Positions 16,742-23,818 are shown, counted from the stretch's first letter. The stretch: 25,843 nt of DNA from CAZBKJ01 sp964492495 (GCA_964492495.1 CAZBKJ010000018.1:1-25843); one strand, 5' to 3'. Program-made: numbers and translations. The notes: generated by a model from the letters alone, not told the origin.

Positions 16742-17957
16742 AGTCTTTGAACTTATCAGCGAGTGCGTCGGGATGCTAACCCTCAACAAATTACGGACAG
16801 GACTGGCAATCTTAGGCATCATTATTGGAATTGGAAGTGTGATTGCACTTGTGTCGTTAGGTCAATCAAGTCAAAAATCAATTGAGTCACAAATCCAGTC
16901 ACTGGGGAGCAACCTCCTTACAATTATTCCCACAGGGCAAAGCACCGGAACAGTTCGAGGTGCTTCGGGAGGCGGACAATCCCTCACCTTAGACGATGCC
17001 CTCGCAATTGAAAAAAACACCGCATTATCAACAGTTTCGAAAGTTTCACCTGAACTAACCAATCGTGCTCAAGTGACTGCTGGAGGCAGTAATACCAATA
17101 CACAAATTATCGGTGTCTATCCACAGTATAAAGACATTCGAAAGCTTTCACTTTCAAGTGGAGTATTCATTTCGCAGAGAGATATTACAGCCCTCTCCAA
17201 AGTTGCTGTTTTGGGACCGACCGTCGCAAGTGACTTGTTCGGTGCGGTAAATCCACTGGGCTCCCAGATTCGTGTTTCCGGACAACTACTGACTGTTATC
17301 GGCGTCACTACATCAAAAGGTGGCACGGGATTTACCAACCCCGATGATGCAATCTATGTTCCACTTTCTACAGCGTCCAAAGTATTGTTTGGGACAAATT
17401 ATCTCTCAACGATTGCGATAGAAGCAACAAATTCAGAAGTAATGACTCAAACACAAAATGAAGTTGGCTACTTTCTACTTGAACGACATAAGCTACAAAG
17501 CCCAGAAGAAGCGGATTTTTCTATCTTTTCACAAAATGATATCTTAAACACCGCCTCTTCAGTGACGAGTACATTTACTACACTCCTGGGAGGAATTGCA
17601 GCCATTTCATTACTTGTAGGTGGTATCGGGATTATGAATATTATGCTTGTCACGGTGACAGAACGAACCCGGGAAATTGGACTTCGAAAAGCACTTGGAG
17701 CCAAGAAGAAAATTATTATTACCCAGTTTTTGATTGAAGCTGTGATTCTTACCTTTGTGGGAGGACTCATCGGTATGGGGCTCGGAATAGGAGTCTCCTA
17801 CCTGCTCTCAAGTTTGATGAGTATTCCCTTTAGTGTGTCGACAAACTCCATTTTGCTCGCGATCAGTGTCTCTGGAGCGATTGGAATTCTCTTTGGCTGG
17901 TACCCAGCACAGACAGCGGCAAACTTACAGCCTATCGAAGCATTACGATATGAGTAA
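16734..17957 (+). CDS. MacB-type ABC permease (FtsX domain)
   Basis: 407 residues. The first membrane helix (LRTGLAILGIIIGIGSVIAL) is followed by a large extracytoplasmic MacB_PCD domain (about 45-270), then three membrane helices forming the FtsX domain: GGIAAISLLVGGIGIMNIML, the cytoplasmic TERTREIGLRKALGAKKK coupling segment, then FLIEAVILTFVGGLIGMGLG, and a last helix before WYPAQTAANLQPIEALRYE. This four-helix layout is that of MacB and its relatives. The start overlaps the ATPase gene by 8 bp, so the two are translationally coupled. The substrate is not evident from sequence. Confidence 0.95.
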   Translation: MNEVFELISECVGMLTLNKLRTGLAILGIIIGIGSVIALVSLGQSSQKSIESQIQSLGSNLLTIIPTGQSTGTVRGASGGGQSLTLDDALAIEKNTALSTVSKVSPELTNRAQVTAGGSNTNTQIIGVYPQYKDIRKLSLSSGVFISQRDITALSKVAVLGPTVASDLFGAVNPLGSQIRVSGQLLTVIGVTTSKGGTGFTNPDDAIYVPLSTASKVLFGTNYLSTIAIEATNSEVMTQTQNEVGYFLLERHKLQSPEEADFSIFSQNDILNTASSVTSTFTTLLGGIAAISLLVGGIGIMNIMLVTVTERTREIGLRKALGAKKKIIITQFLIEAVILTFVGGLIGMGLGIGVSYLLSSLMSIPFSVSTNSILLAISVSGAIGILFGWYPAQTAANLQPIEALRYE

Positions 17958-17975
17958 ACTACTATGGAGGAATCT

Positions 17976-18428
17976 ATGAAAACATATACTCAGCAGAATA
18001 TTGCTGTCGCACTTTGTATTGCAATTTTTATTGCGGGTGGCACGGGGTTCTATGGTGGAATGAAGTATCAAGAAACCAAAATACCCTCCTTTCCAAGGCA
18101 AGCTGGAATGAACACCTTTGGAGCGGGACGAATGGGTCAAAATCAGGCAGTGAGAGCTGGGGTGGGAGGTAGACCTATTGCAGGTGAGGTAATTGGGAGT
18201 GATGATGTCTCAATCACTATAAAGTTACAAGATGGCAGTAGCAAAATCATCTTTGTCTCAGAAAGAACTGATATCAACAAAGCCAGCAAAGGCACGAGGA
18301 CTGATGTACAAGTTGGAGAAAATGTTGCAGTCTTTGGACAAGAGAATCCCGACGGTAGTATCGCTGCCTCGTCAATTCAGTTAAATCCAGTACTTCGTAT
18401 GGCAACAGAGAGTGCAGAGGTAAAGTAG
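17976..18428 (+). CDS. membrane-anchored DUF5666-like protein
   Basis: 150 residues from the ATG at 17976, which is preceded by a clear GGAGG six bases upstream; an ATG at 17964 would place that site inside the gene. An N-terminal hydrophobic helix (about 8-27) anchors it. A Gly/Arg/Gln-rich spacer follows, then a small beta domain (IAGEVIGSDDVSITIKLQDGSSKIIFVSERTDINKA, here cited as VIGSDDVSITIKL, VQVGENVAVFG and DGSIAASSIQL) that resembles DUF5666. The role is unknown. It starts 18 bp after the permease and is probably the last gene of the exporter operon, where it could assist the pump outside the membrane. Confidence 0.75.
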   Translation: MKTYTQQNIAVALCIAIFIAGGTGFYGGMKYQETKIPSFPRQAGMNTFGAGRMGQNQAVRAGVGGRPIAGEVIGSDDVSITIKLQDGSSKIIFVSERTDINKASKGTRTDVQVGENVAVFGQENPDGSIAASSIQLNPVLRMATESAEVK

Positions 18429-18456
18429 ATTTGTATACAGCACCCGAAAGCTAAGC

Positions 18457-18500
18457 AAAAATTCAGCTTGACTTCAGCGGCATCGCATAGGATAAATACA
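18457..18500 (+). promoter_or_regulatory. promoter with TTCAG-N6-TTCAG operator, site D (cupredoxin)
   Basis: TTCAG at 18462-18466 and 18473-18477 (period 11). A TAGGAT hexamer at 18488-18493 follows 10 bp after the box. A TTGACT (18468-18473) with GATAAA (18491-18496) at 17 bp overlaps it, so a sigma70 promoter could also work here without the activator. Confidence 0.6.
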
Positions 18501-18553
18501 ATGTAAAAAGTGGGAGTGACAATATAACACTAGAAAAAAAGGAGAACCTTGCT

Positions 18554-19087
18554 ATGGATGAAACATCAACACCAGAAGTAAAAACAGAAGAATCAAAAAA
18601 CACAACAATGTTTGTAATTATTGCAGCTGTTGTTATCGCACTTGGAGGAGTTGCTTTCGCACTTAGAGGAAGTACCCCTGCCCCAAATACGACCCCAACT
18701 GAGGACATCACAATGACCGAAGAAACAACACTGGAAGATACGGAAGGTTTGAGCCCTGAAGCTGGAAGTATGGATGCAGGTACCACTGATACGACAGCAA
18801 CTGAAGGTGACGTACAAATTATTTCTGTTGAAGCAGGAGCTTTCTACTACAAACCAGATACGATAACTGTCAAAAAAGGACAGAAGGTCAAAATTGAGAT
18901 GAAAAGTGCAGATATGATGCATGACTTCATCATCGATGAGCTTGAGGTAAAAATGCCAATTACCCAATCAGGTGATACAGGCGTGGTTGAATTTACAGCA
19001 GATACAGTTGGATCTTTTGAATACTACTGTTCAGTCGGACAGCACAAAGCAAATGGCCAAGTAGGCACGCTTATCGTTGAAGAATAA
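18554..19087 (+). CDS. membrane-anchored cupredoxin (blue copper) domain protein
   Basis: 177 residues, with GGAG nine bases before the ATG. A short cytosolic tail is followed by one membrane helix (about 18-36, MFVIIAAVVIALGGVAFAL) and a long acidic Thr/Glu-rich stalk (about 40-92). The C-terminal cupredoxin domain (about 93-177) has the first copper His in MMHDF and the Cys-X4-His pair in YYCSVGQH. The usual axial Met position, five residues after that His, is Gln (KANGQVG), as in stellacyanins. It should hold copper and carry electrons, or bind copper, at the outer face of the membrane. The gene has its own promoter (site D) and terminator, next to the exporter operon. Confidence 0.9.
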   Translation: MDETSTPEVKTEESKNTTMFVIIAAVVIALGGVAFALRGSTPAPNTTPTEDITMTEETTLEDTEGLSPEAGSMDAGTTDTTATEGDVQIISVEAGAFYYKPDTITVKKGQKVKIEMKSADMMHDFIIDELEVKMPITQSGDTGVVEFTADTVGSFEYYCSVGQHKANGQVGTLIVEE

Positions 19088-19095
19088 ACAATCAG

Positions 19096-19131
19096 AAAAC
19101 ACCCTTTCTTGTATGGAGAGGGTGTTTTTTT
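19096..19131 (+). terminator. rho-independent terminator after the cupredoxin gene
   Basis: A perfect 10-bp stem (AAAACACCCT at 19096-19105 with AGGGTGTTTT at 19119-19128) continues into a run of T to 19131. Confidence 0.85.
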
Positions 19132-19141
19132 GACCCAAATT

Positions 19142-19160
19142 CTTACAAATCACTTACAAA
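19142..19160 (+). promoter_or_regulatory. direct repeat CTTACAAA with 11-bp period upstream of the exported helical protein gene
   Basis: CTTACAAA occurs at 19142-19149 and 19153-19160. The 11-bp period suits a winged-helix regulator, but the half-site differs from TTCAG. It may be a second, different operator about 45 bp upstream of site E. Confidence 0.35.
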
Positions 19161-19181
19161 GTAGTAGCGCACAAAGTGGTA

Positions 19182-19220
19182 CATTTTTAAGTCACCCTTC
19201 AGACTTCACCTGTATAAACT
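19182..19220 (+). promoter_or_regulatory. promoter with TTAAG-N6-TTCAG operator, site E (exported helical protein)
   Basis: TTAAG at 19187-19191 and TTCAG at 19198-19202 keep the 11-bp period with one mismatch to the other sites. TATAAA at 19213-19218 lies 10 bp after the box, matching the spacing at sites B-D. Confidence 0.5.
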
Positions 19221-19242
19221 AGTTAAAGAAAGGAGTAGTTGT

Positions 19243-19728
19243 ATGAAAAAGAACTACCGAGTTGGTGCAGCACTTGCTTTGGCGGTCGTGTTAGGGGTGA
19301 TGACAACCACCCAGATTCAGGCTCATTCGGGCTCTGAACGCTCAAACACGATAGTCCAAAAGCTCGCTCAAAAGTTTGGGTTAAAACAGGAGGAGGTACA
19401 AGCGATCTTTGATGAAGAGCAAAATACCAGAAAGCAAGAAAAAAATGCTTCTTGGGTGAAGTGGCTTGATGAGAAAGTAAAGGAAGGAAAGCTCACAGAG
19501 GTTCAAAAGAACGCTCTTGTACAGAAGCATAAGGAACTTGAGACAAAACATATTGCACAGAAAGAAAAATGGAACACCATGAGTTCGCAGGAGCGAAAGG
19601 ATGCCATGGATACCCAGCGCAAGGATCTGGAAGACTGGGCAAAGCAGAACAACATTGATCTTTCCTACTTCTTTGGTGGGTTACGCCACCCGGGAAAAGG
19701 AATGGGTAGAGGTTGGATGAAGCGGTAA
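19243..19728 (+). CDS. exported small helical protein, Spy/CpxP-like in style
   Basis: 161 residues. AGGAG stands seven bases before the ATG. A signal peptide is clear (MKKNYRVGAALALAVVLGVM, cleavage likely after QIQA). The mature protein is almost all charged helix (EEVQAIFDEEQNTRKQEKN, WVKWLDEKVKEGKLTEVQKN, KHKELETKHIAQKEK) and ends in a Gly/Arg-rich tail. No catalytic motif is visible. Exported helical proteins of this style, such as Spy and CpxP, are stress-induced chaperones of the envelope in other bacteria; I infer a similar role from style and from its promoter (site E), not from clear homology. DUF2680-like proteins are another possible relation. Confidence 0.75.
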   Translation: MKKNYRVGAALALAVVLGVMTTTQIQAHSGSERSNTIVQKLAQKFGLKQEEVQAIFDEEQNTRKQEKNASWVKWLDEKVKEGKLTEVQKNALVQKHKELETKHIAQKEKWNTMSSQERKDAMDTQRKDLEDWAKQNNIDLSYFFGGLRHPGKGMGRGWMKR

Positions 19729-19743
19729 AAATCGTAACTCAAT

Positions 19744-19780
19744 AACAGCCTGCAGAGCTTCTCTGTGGGCTGTTTGTGTT
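19744..19780 (+). terminator. terminator after the exported helical protein gene
   Basis: An imperfect hairpin (AACAGCCTGCAGAG at 19744-19757 with CTCTGTGGGCTGTT at 19761-19774) is followed by a T-rich tail. Confidence 0.65.
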
Positions 19781-19832
19781 TCTCCCCCAGATATGCAAAT
19801 TCTTTGATAAAATACCCTACAGGTGAATAAAC

Positions 19833-19903
19833 TGCCGGATCGGCTAATGGTAGGCCAACAGACTCTGAATCTGTTTATCTTGGTTCGAATCCAAGTCCGG
19901 CAA
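19833..19903 (+). tRNA. tRNA-Gln (anticodon CTG)
   Basis: The cloverleaf closes fully. The acceptor stem is TGCCGGA (19833-19839) with TCCGGCA (19896-19902). The D arm is GGC/GCC with TAATGGTA in the loop. The anticodon stem ACAGA/TCTGT holds loop CTCTGAA, giving anticodon CTG for CAG codons. The T arm is CTTGG-TTCGAAT-CCAAG. The discriminator is A at 19903 and the terminal CCA is not encoded. Bacteria lacking GlnRS charge this tRNA through GluRS and an amidotransferase; a gltX fragment lies at the right edge, but its specificity cannot be read here. Confidence 0.95.
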
Positions 19904-20300
19904 CATTTAAAAAAGGCGAGTAAGCTACTCGTCCTTTTTAAATACTGTCGTAAATTGGATTTAGTGGTTTACGCCGAATCTAAAGACAAGTCACCGACGA
20001 GGTGACCTGTCAAAATGCCCGAAGGGTACAAGTCCGGCAACTAGAAAATAAACTAGACTAGTTCTAGTTTATTTTATATTTGTCGCGAACTGGATATCGC
20101 TTTACGAATCTAGGAGTCCCGCTGTAGCGGGACGGGCATACTCGATCGAGAACGATAGTTCCCGATCAGAGTACAAGTCTAAACTCGCCGAATCTCGAAG
20201 CGAAGCGTAGATCCCGCCATCGGCGGGGCAAGTCCTACATTTTTGTTTCTGTTCCCGATCAGAGTACAAGTCTATATCATGCGGTGCAAGTCCTGCAACA
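19892..20300 (+). repeat. tandem palindromic array carrying copies of the tRNA-Gln 3' end
   Basis: The tRNA tail CAAGTCCGGCAAC (19892-19904) recurs exactly at 20029-20041, 137 bp away. Between them lie an AT-rich hairpin, a block TGTCG..AA.TGGAT...TTTACG..GAATCTA (19946-19982), and a GC hairpin (19985-20011). The next unit repeats the order: AT-rich perfect 13-bp hairpin (20045-20075), the block again (20081-20112, 135 bp later), and a GC hairpin (20116-20133). Shortened units follow: GCCGAATCT at 20187, a CCCGCC/GGCGGG hairpin at 20213-20227, and further tRNA-tail-like CAAGTC at 20174, 20229, 20267 and 20287 (CAAGTCCTGCAACA). A 24-base exact direct repeat beginning GTTCCCGATCAG lies at 20158 and 20251. 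I see no gene in 19904-20338. The origin is unknown; serial integration at the tRNA end or a palindromic element family are both possible. Confidence 0.7.
19905..19943 (+). terminator. hairpin terminator directly after tRNA-Gln
   Basis: A long stem with two single-base bulges: CGAGTA (19917-19922) with TACTCG (19926-19931), extended by GG/CC and then by A-run/T-run pairing out to 19943. It is two-sided in character and starts the palindromic repeat array. Confidence 0.7.
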
Positions 20301-20338
20301 CAACATGACTACAATAAATTTACAGCCGATGATGGAGG

Positions 20339-20728
20339 TTATGTAGATTTATCCTTCATTACTTTTATACTTGCCTTCACCAATTCCTTTATCAAAGGTA
20401 TTGGCAATTCTTTATGTATTGGAAAGCTAACAACACTTTTTGTAGTCGTATAATCTGCTAGTTGCGTCTTGTGATTTTCGATCACTGGAGGGATTACGTG
20501 CAATCGTACGAAAGGATCTTTATAGCTAAACCACACAAACATCCCATTGTAGGCATAACCTTCATACGAATATCCAGGTATTTGAAAGTAGCTAACTGTT
20601 TCTGTAGCATCAGGTGCTATTGTAGTTATGACAGATCTTATTTTTTTCAAACTATCTTGTGCGTCGGTTGGTGAATGTTCAATATATTCAGCAACTCCCC
20701 CTGGTGTGATCTGTTTTGATTTTTTCAT
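20339..20728 (-). CDS. DUF1801 (YdhG-like) family protein
   Basis: 129 residues from the ATG at 20728. It shows the family pattern: an N-terminal helical part (VAEYIEHSPTDAQDSLKKIRSVITTIAPDATE), then VSYFQIPGYSYEG, MFVWFSYKDPFVRLHVIPP, and a C-terminal LPIPLIKELVKASIK. DUF1801 proteins are small cytosolic proteins; one member has been proposed as an intracellular iron chaperone, but the biochemical role is not settled. It is monocistronic, divergent from the VOC gene, and converges on the tRNA repeat array. A TACAAT at 20750-20745 may be its -10. Confidence 0.75.
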   Translation of the reverse strand: MKKSKQITPGGVAEYIEHSPTDAQDSLKKIRSVITTIAPDATETVSYFQIPGYSYEGYAYNGMFVWFSYKDPFVRLHVIPPVIENHKTQLADYTTTKSVVSFPIHKELPIPLIKELVKASIKVMKDKST

Positions 20729-20936
20729 ATATCTTGATGTACGTATTGTAGCAAAAAGTTTGACACATAGTCCCAGTTGGATACATCCTCGTTACATGTA
20801 GATCTGGAATCTATAATTATTGTACTGAATTTCTACACGATGTTTGAATAGCGTTTCTGTCTGCCAGCTCTGACGAGTTGTCATGACACAATTATGATCG
20901 ATACGATAGAATGGATTGTAATTTCTTGAAAGTATT

Positions 20937-21419
20937 ATGGCTCATAGACAAACAACAGTAGGACATATCCATCTCACAGTTTCTGACCTGGAACGATCGC
21001 TTTCTTTCTATCGTGACCTTTTGGGTTTTGAAATATCTGCACGCTATGGTGAATCTGCTGTATTTTTGTCTGCTGGAGGATACCATCATCATATTGGACT
21101 CAATACTTGGGCAGGGAGAGGTGCTACACCACCACCGTCAGGACATACAGGGATGTATCACGTCGCATTTTTGTACCCCTCTCGGATAGAGCTTGCAAAG
21201 GTCTTAAGGAATCTGATAGATGCGAAGTACCCACTCGACGGTGCTGCAGACCATGGGGTAAGTGAGGCAATCTATTTACGAGATCCCGATGAAAATGGCG
21301 TTGAACTCTATGTCGATCGGCCTCGCGATGAGTGGAAAGTAACCAATGATGGGATGGTGGAGATGATAACAGAGCCACTTGATTTGAAAAGTCTTCTTGA
21401 AGTATTGGATGCGAAATAA
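20937..21419 (+). CDS. VOC-family dioxygenase/glyoxalase-like enzyme
   Basis: 160 residues with two beta-alpha-beta-beta-beta modules. The metal-site residues of the family are visible: His in VGHIHLTVSDLERSLSFYRDLLGF, His in GMYHVAFLYP, and Glu in DPDENGVELYVDRP. The HHHIGLNTW segment fits catechol-2,3-dioxygenase-type members (CatE-like) better than glyoxalase I. The exact substrate is not readable. No partner genes of an aromatic pathway are nearby, so a detoxification role is as likely. The upstream 208 bp hold no gene I can support. Confidence 0.82.
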   Translation: MAHRQTTVGHIHLTVSDLERSLSFYRDLLGFEISARYGESAVFLSAGGYHHHIGLNTWAGRGATPPPSGHTGMYHVAFLYPSRIELAKVLRNLIDAKYPLDGAADHGVSEAIYLRDPDENGVELYVDRPRDEWKVTNDGMVEMITEPLDLKSLLEVLDAK

Positions 21420-21527
21420 TCTCACCTGTATTTTCCATTAATTTTTGGGTAGAAAATTTTTCTTGATATTGTATACTCACAACTCTTCGAAAAAATCGAC
21501 TATTCAATAATTTTTGATGAAATTTGT

Positions 21528-21971
21528 ATGCTATCTCAAATCTTTGGTCAAAATGAAATAAATCTGCTCTTTGATTTACTGTTAAGCGTGATTGCGGGTT
21601 TCATTATTGGGGCAGAACGAGAATCCCGAGGCAAAGATGCAGGTATCAGCACCCATATTATGGTGATAGTCGGTGCCATGTTGTTTACCTTTCTGTCATC
21701 TATTGTTGATCCTGCTTCCAAGTCTCGCATTGCAGCCCAAATTGTCTCTGGGATTGGATTTTTAGGAGCGGGTTTAATTGTGAAAGACGGTGCGAACGTG
21801 AAAAATCTGACAACAGCATCAAGCATCTGGGTTACAGGTGCTATTGGAATGGCATTCGGTTTTAATTATCATGGAATTGGTATCATTGTGACACTGGCTG
21901 TTGCTCTGATACCCCGCATTCCTCATCTCAATAAAAAGAGCCCAGAGTCACTACTTGAAGCAAAAAAATAA
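21528..21971 (+). CDS. MgtC/SapB-family membrane protein
   Basis: 147 residues. Four or so membrane helices carry the family signatures: LLLSVIAGFIIGAERESRGK with the conserved Arg-Glu pair, ISTHIMVIVGAMLFT, and QIVSGIGFLGAGLIVKDG followed by NLTTASSIWVTGAIGMA. The long C-terminal soluble domain of some MgtC proteins is missing, so this is the short SapB-like form. The family is linked to Mg2+ limitation and, in pathogens, to survival in macrophages by modulating ATP synthase; no such role can be inferred here. The end overlaps the region before the SRPBCC gene, whose start is 13 bp later. Confidence 0.85.
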   Translation: MLSQIFGQNEINLLFDLLLSVIAGFIIGAERESRGKDAGISTHIMVIVGAMLFTFLSSIVDPASKSRIAAQIVSGIGFLGAGLIVKDGANVKNLTTASSIWVTGAIGMAFGFNYHGIGIIVTLAVALIPRIPHLNKKSPESLLEAKK

Positions 21972-21984
21972 AAAAAGGAGTCCT

Positions 21985-22401
21985 ATGAATCCAAATCCAA
22001 TCACAATAGAAACAATCGTTTCAGCACCTCTATCCAAAGTATGGGAATGCTGGAATGAACCGCAACACATAACAAAATGGGCTTTTGCTTCCGATGATTG
22101 GGAAGCACCTCATGCTGAAAATGATCTTCAGGTTGGAGGAAAGTTCGTGACCACCATGGCAGCCAAGGATAAAAGCGCAAGTTTCGATTTTGGTGGTGTC
22201 TATACAGTTGTCAAAGACAATGAATCTATTGAGTATGACATGGACGATGGTAGACACGTGAAAATTGAATTCACTCAGGTGCCAGAAGGAGTAAAGGTTA
22301 TAGAAACGTTTGATCCAGAAGAAGAAAACCCAAGAGAAATGCAAAAAAATGGGTGGCAAGCAATTCTGAACAACTTCAAAAAATACACCGAAACTGCATA
22401 G
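21985..22401 (+). CDS. SRPBCC/AHSA1-type ligand-binding protein
   Basis: 138 residues from the ATG at 21985, with AAAGGAG about seven bases upstream; this excludes a longer form starting inside mgtC. The pattern is typical of START-like AHSA1 domains: IETIVSAPLSKVWECWNEPQHITKWAF at the N-terminus, VGGKFVTTMAAKD, FGGVYTVVKDNESIEY, then NGWQAILNNFKKY at the end. Members bind hydrophobic ligands or act as Hsp90 co-factors in eukaryotes; bacterial ones are mostly of unknown function. The close spacing suggests co-transcription with the MgtC gene. Confidence 0.85.
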   Translation: MNPNPITIETIVSAPLSKVWECWNEPQHITKWAFASDDWEAPHAENDLQVGGKFVTTMAAKDKSASFDFGGVYTVVKDNESIEYDMDDGRHVKIEFTQVPEGVKVIETFDPEEENPREMQKNGWQAILNNFKKYTETA

Positions 22402-22554
22402 TCCAGGTAGATAGTCTGCAGAGATACCGTTTATCAGCAATCAGCCTCTTTGGATTGTATACTGAGTTCATGACTACAGAAGAACTGCTTGAACAAGCTG
22501 ATCTTCGATACTCAAGTGATAAAAAGAAATGTAGTTTGCATAAAGGTTACCTTC

Positions 22555-22800
22555 ATGTCATTTTTTGTTTATATTCTTAAGTGTAGTGACAAAACGTACT
22601 ACACAGGCTCAACAAACAATCTTGAAAAACGAATTCATGCACATAATTTCTTAAAAAGTGGCGCACATTACACAAAAATCCGAAGACCAGTCAAGATTAT
22701 CCACGTTGAACAATATGATTCATACTCTGAAGCAAGAAAAAGAGAAGGAGAACTAAAAAGACTGAAAAGGAAAGAAAAAGAAGCAATCTTTCAAAAATAA
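22555..22800 (+). CDS. GIY-YIG nuclease domain protein (UPF0213/YhbQ-like)
   Basis: 81 residues, the usual size of the stand-alone form. The start MSFFVYILKCSDKTYYTGST gives the VYI...YTG version of the GIY-YIG motif, followed by NNLEKRIHAHN, GAHYTKIRRPVKIIHVEQYDS, and the conserved Glu in YSEARKREGELKRLKRKEK. The catalytic Tyr, Arg and Glu positions are all occupied. AAAGG lies shortly before the ATG, and the preceding 150 bp hold no gene I can support. Its role in DNA repair or processing is assumed from the family. Confidence 0.85.
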   Translation: MSFFVYILKCSDKTYYTGSTNNLEKRIHAHNFLKSGAHYTKIRRPVKIIHVEQYDSYSEARKREGELKRLKRKEKEAIFQK

Positions 22801-22803
22801 ATT

Positions 22804-23817
22804 TTACGTAGACTCAGAGTAATCAATCTTCGGAAAATAAAAATTCAGCCCGACAATAAAATGTACGTTCCAATCTGCAGGATAGTATCCTTTGCCCAAC
22901 AGATACATGACGGCACTTATTGCCCAAAAATAAATTCTTTCCCATTCATCATCATTTCGTTCGATTTCTGGATTAGATTGGGTTGCGACTGTCCGTATGG
23001 CTGAGACTGCTAAATGAACCTGAGTCTGGTAGAGTTGGTCATACCTCATATCCACTCTGGCAACTGCCTGATGTGCGATGACGCGTTCTAAGAACTCATC
23101 TTTGATCAGATCAATTTGCGCCGGAGTAGCGGCTTTCGCAAACTCTCGTTTTAATTCTGTTCTATTTTTATCTTGCTCTTCTTGCTCCCTTAATAGGATA
23201 CCTTCTTTACGAATAGTATCGATCAGCTCGAAGTCATCTGGAGCATCAAGTGCTAACTGTCGAATTTTTTTCGCACGTTCATATACTTGCGTTTCCGCTT
23301 GCAAGAAAATGACGAGAGTCCTACGAACTTTTTTTGGATCCTTTTGGAGATTCTCAATAAGAATTTCGCCACGTTCAATATCTGGTGAGAATCCACCTGG
23401 AATTTCATAAATAATAATTGAATTTTCACTGATATCTCGTTCACTTACATAAAATTCTGTAAGGAGTTTTTTCTGCCAACGGATTTTCTCTTCAGGAGTG
23501 AGTTGTCCTAAGTGAATGATCTCTCTGCCTTCGGCTCTCAACTCAGCTAAGAAATCACTTCTCACCGTATCAAATGCACGAATTTCAACATTCTTCCCTA
23601 AACTCTTTGCTATCGCCTCGATACCTTTAACAACAGTTGATTTACCACCACCAGGTACACCCATAACAATAAAATCAATCTTTTCTCCTCTTTTTATTGT
23701 TTCTATAAGATTTTTGCTATGACTCATCCCTGAAATATCGGTTAAGCCCAAAACGATATCTTCAGGGGAATATTTTTTTTCTGCTCTATCTGAAGTGTGA
23801 AGTAATTTTCGTTCCAT
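22804..23817 (-). CDS. uncharacterised P-loop NTPase downstream of a GAF kinase
   Basis: 337 residues. Walker A is GVPGGGKST (residues 53-61), after a 50-residue N-terminal part. A Walker-B-like hydrophobic strand ending in acid and glycine (SIIIYEIPGG) lies near residue 140. A long charged helical region follows (ELIDTIRKEGILLREQEEQ, RTELKREFAKAATPAQI), and the C-terminus is aromatic (WERIYFWAISAVMYLLGKGYY). The P-loop arrangement is like that of kinase-type or zeta-toxin-type NTPases, but the resemblance is loose and I do not assign a family. The start is one base after the stop of the GAF histidine kinase, so the two are almost surely co-expressed and probably act in one pathway. Confidence 0.75.
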   Translation of the reverse strand: MERKLLHTSDRAEKKYSPEDIVLGLTDISGMSHSKNLIETIKRGEKIDFIVMGVPGGGKSTVVKGIEAIAKSLGKNVEIRAFDTVRSDFLAELRAEGREIIHLGQLTPEEKIRWQKKLLTEFYVSERDISENSIIIYEIPGGFSPDIERGEILIENLQKDPKKVRRTLVIFLQAETQVYERAKKIRQLALDAPDDFELIDTIRKEGILLREQEEQDKNRTELKREFAKAATPAQIDLIKDEFLERVIAHQAVARVDMRYDQLYQTQVHLAVSAIRTVATQSNPEIERNDDEWERIYFWAISAVMYLLGKGYYPADWNVHFIVGLNFYFPKIDYSEST

Positions 23818-23818
23818 C

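Noticed and set aside
20158..20300. CRISPR-like array because of repeated short sequences with gaps
   Set aside because: Only two copies of the 24-base repeat, irregular spacing, other copies degenerate and tied to the tRNA tail; no cas genes.
22470..22580. A 36-residue plus-strand reading frame (MTTEELLEQADLRYSSDKKK...)
   Set aside because: Protein-like at its start but overlaps the GIY-YIG start by 26 bp, ends in hydrophobic shadow text and has no family or clear ribosome site; at best a remnant.
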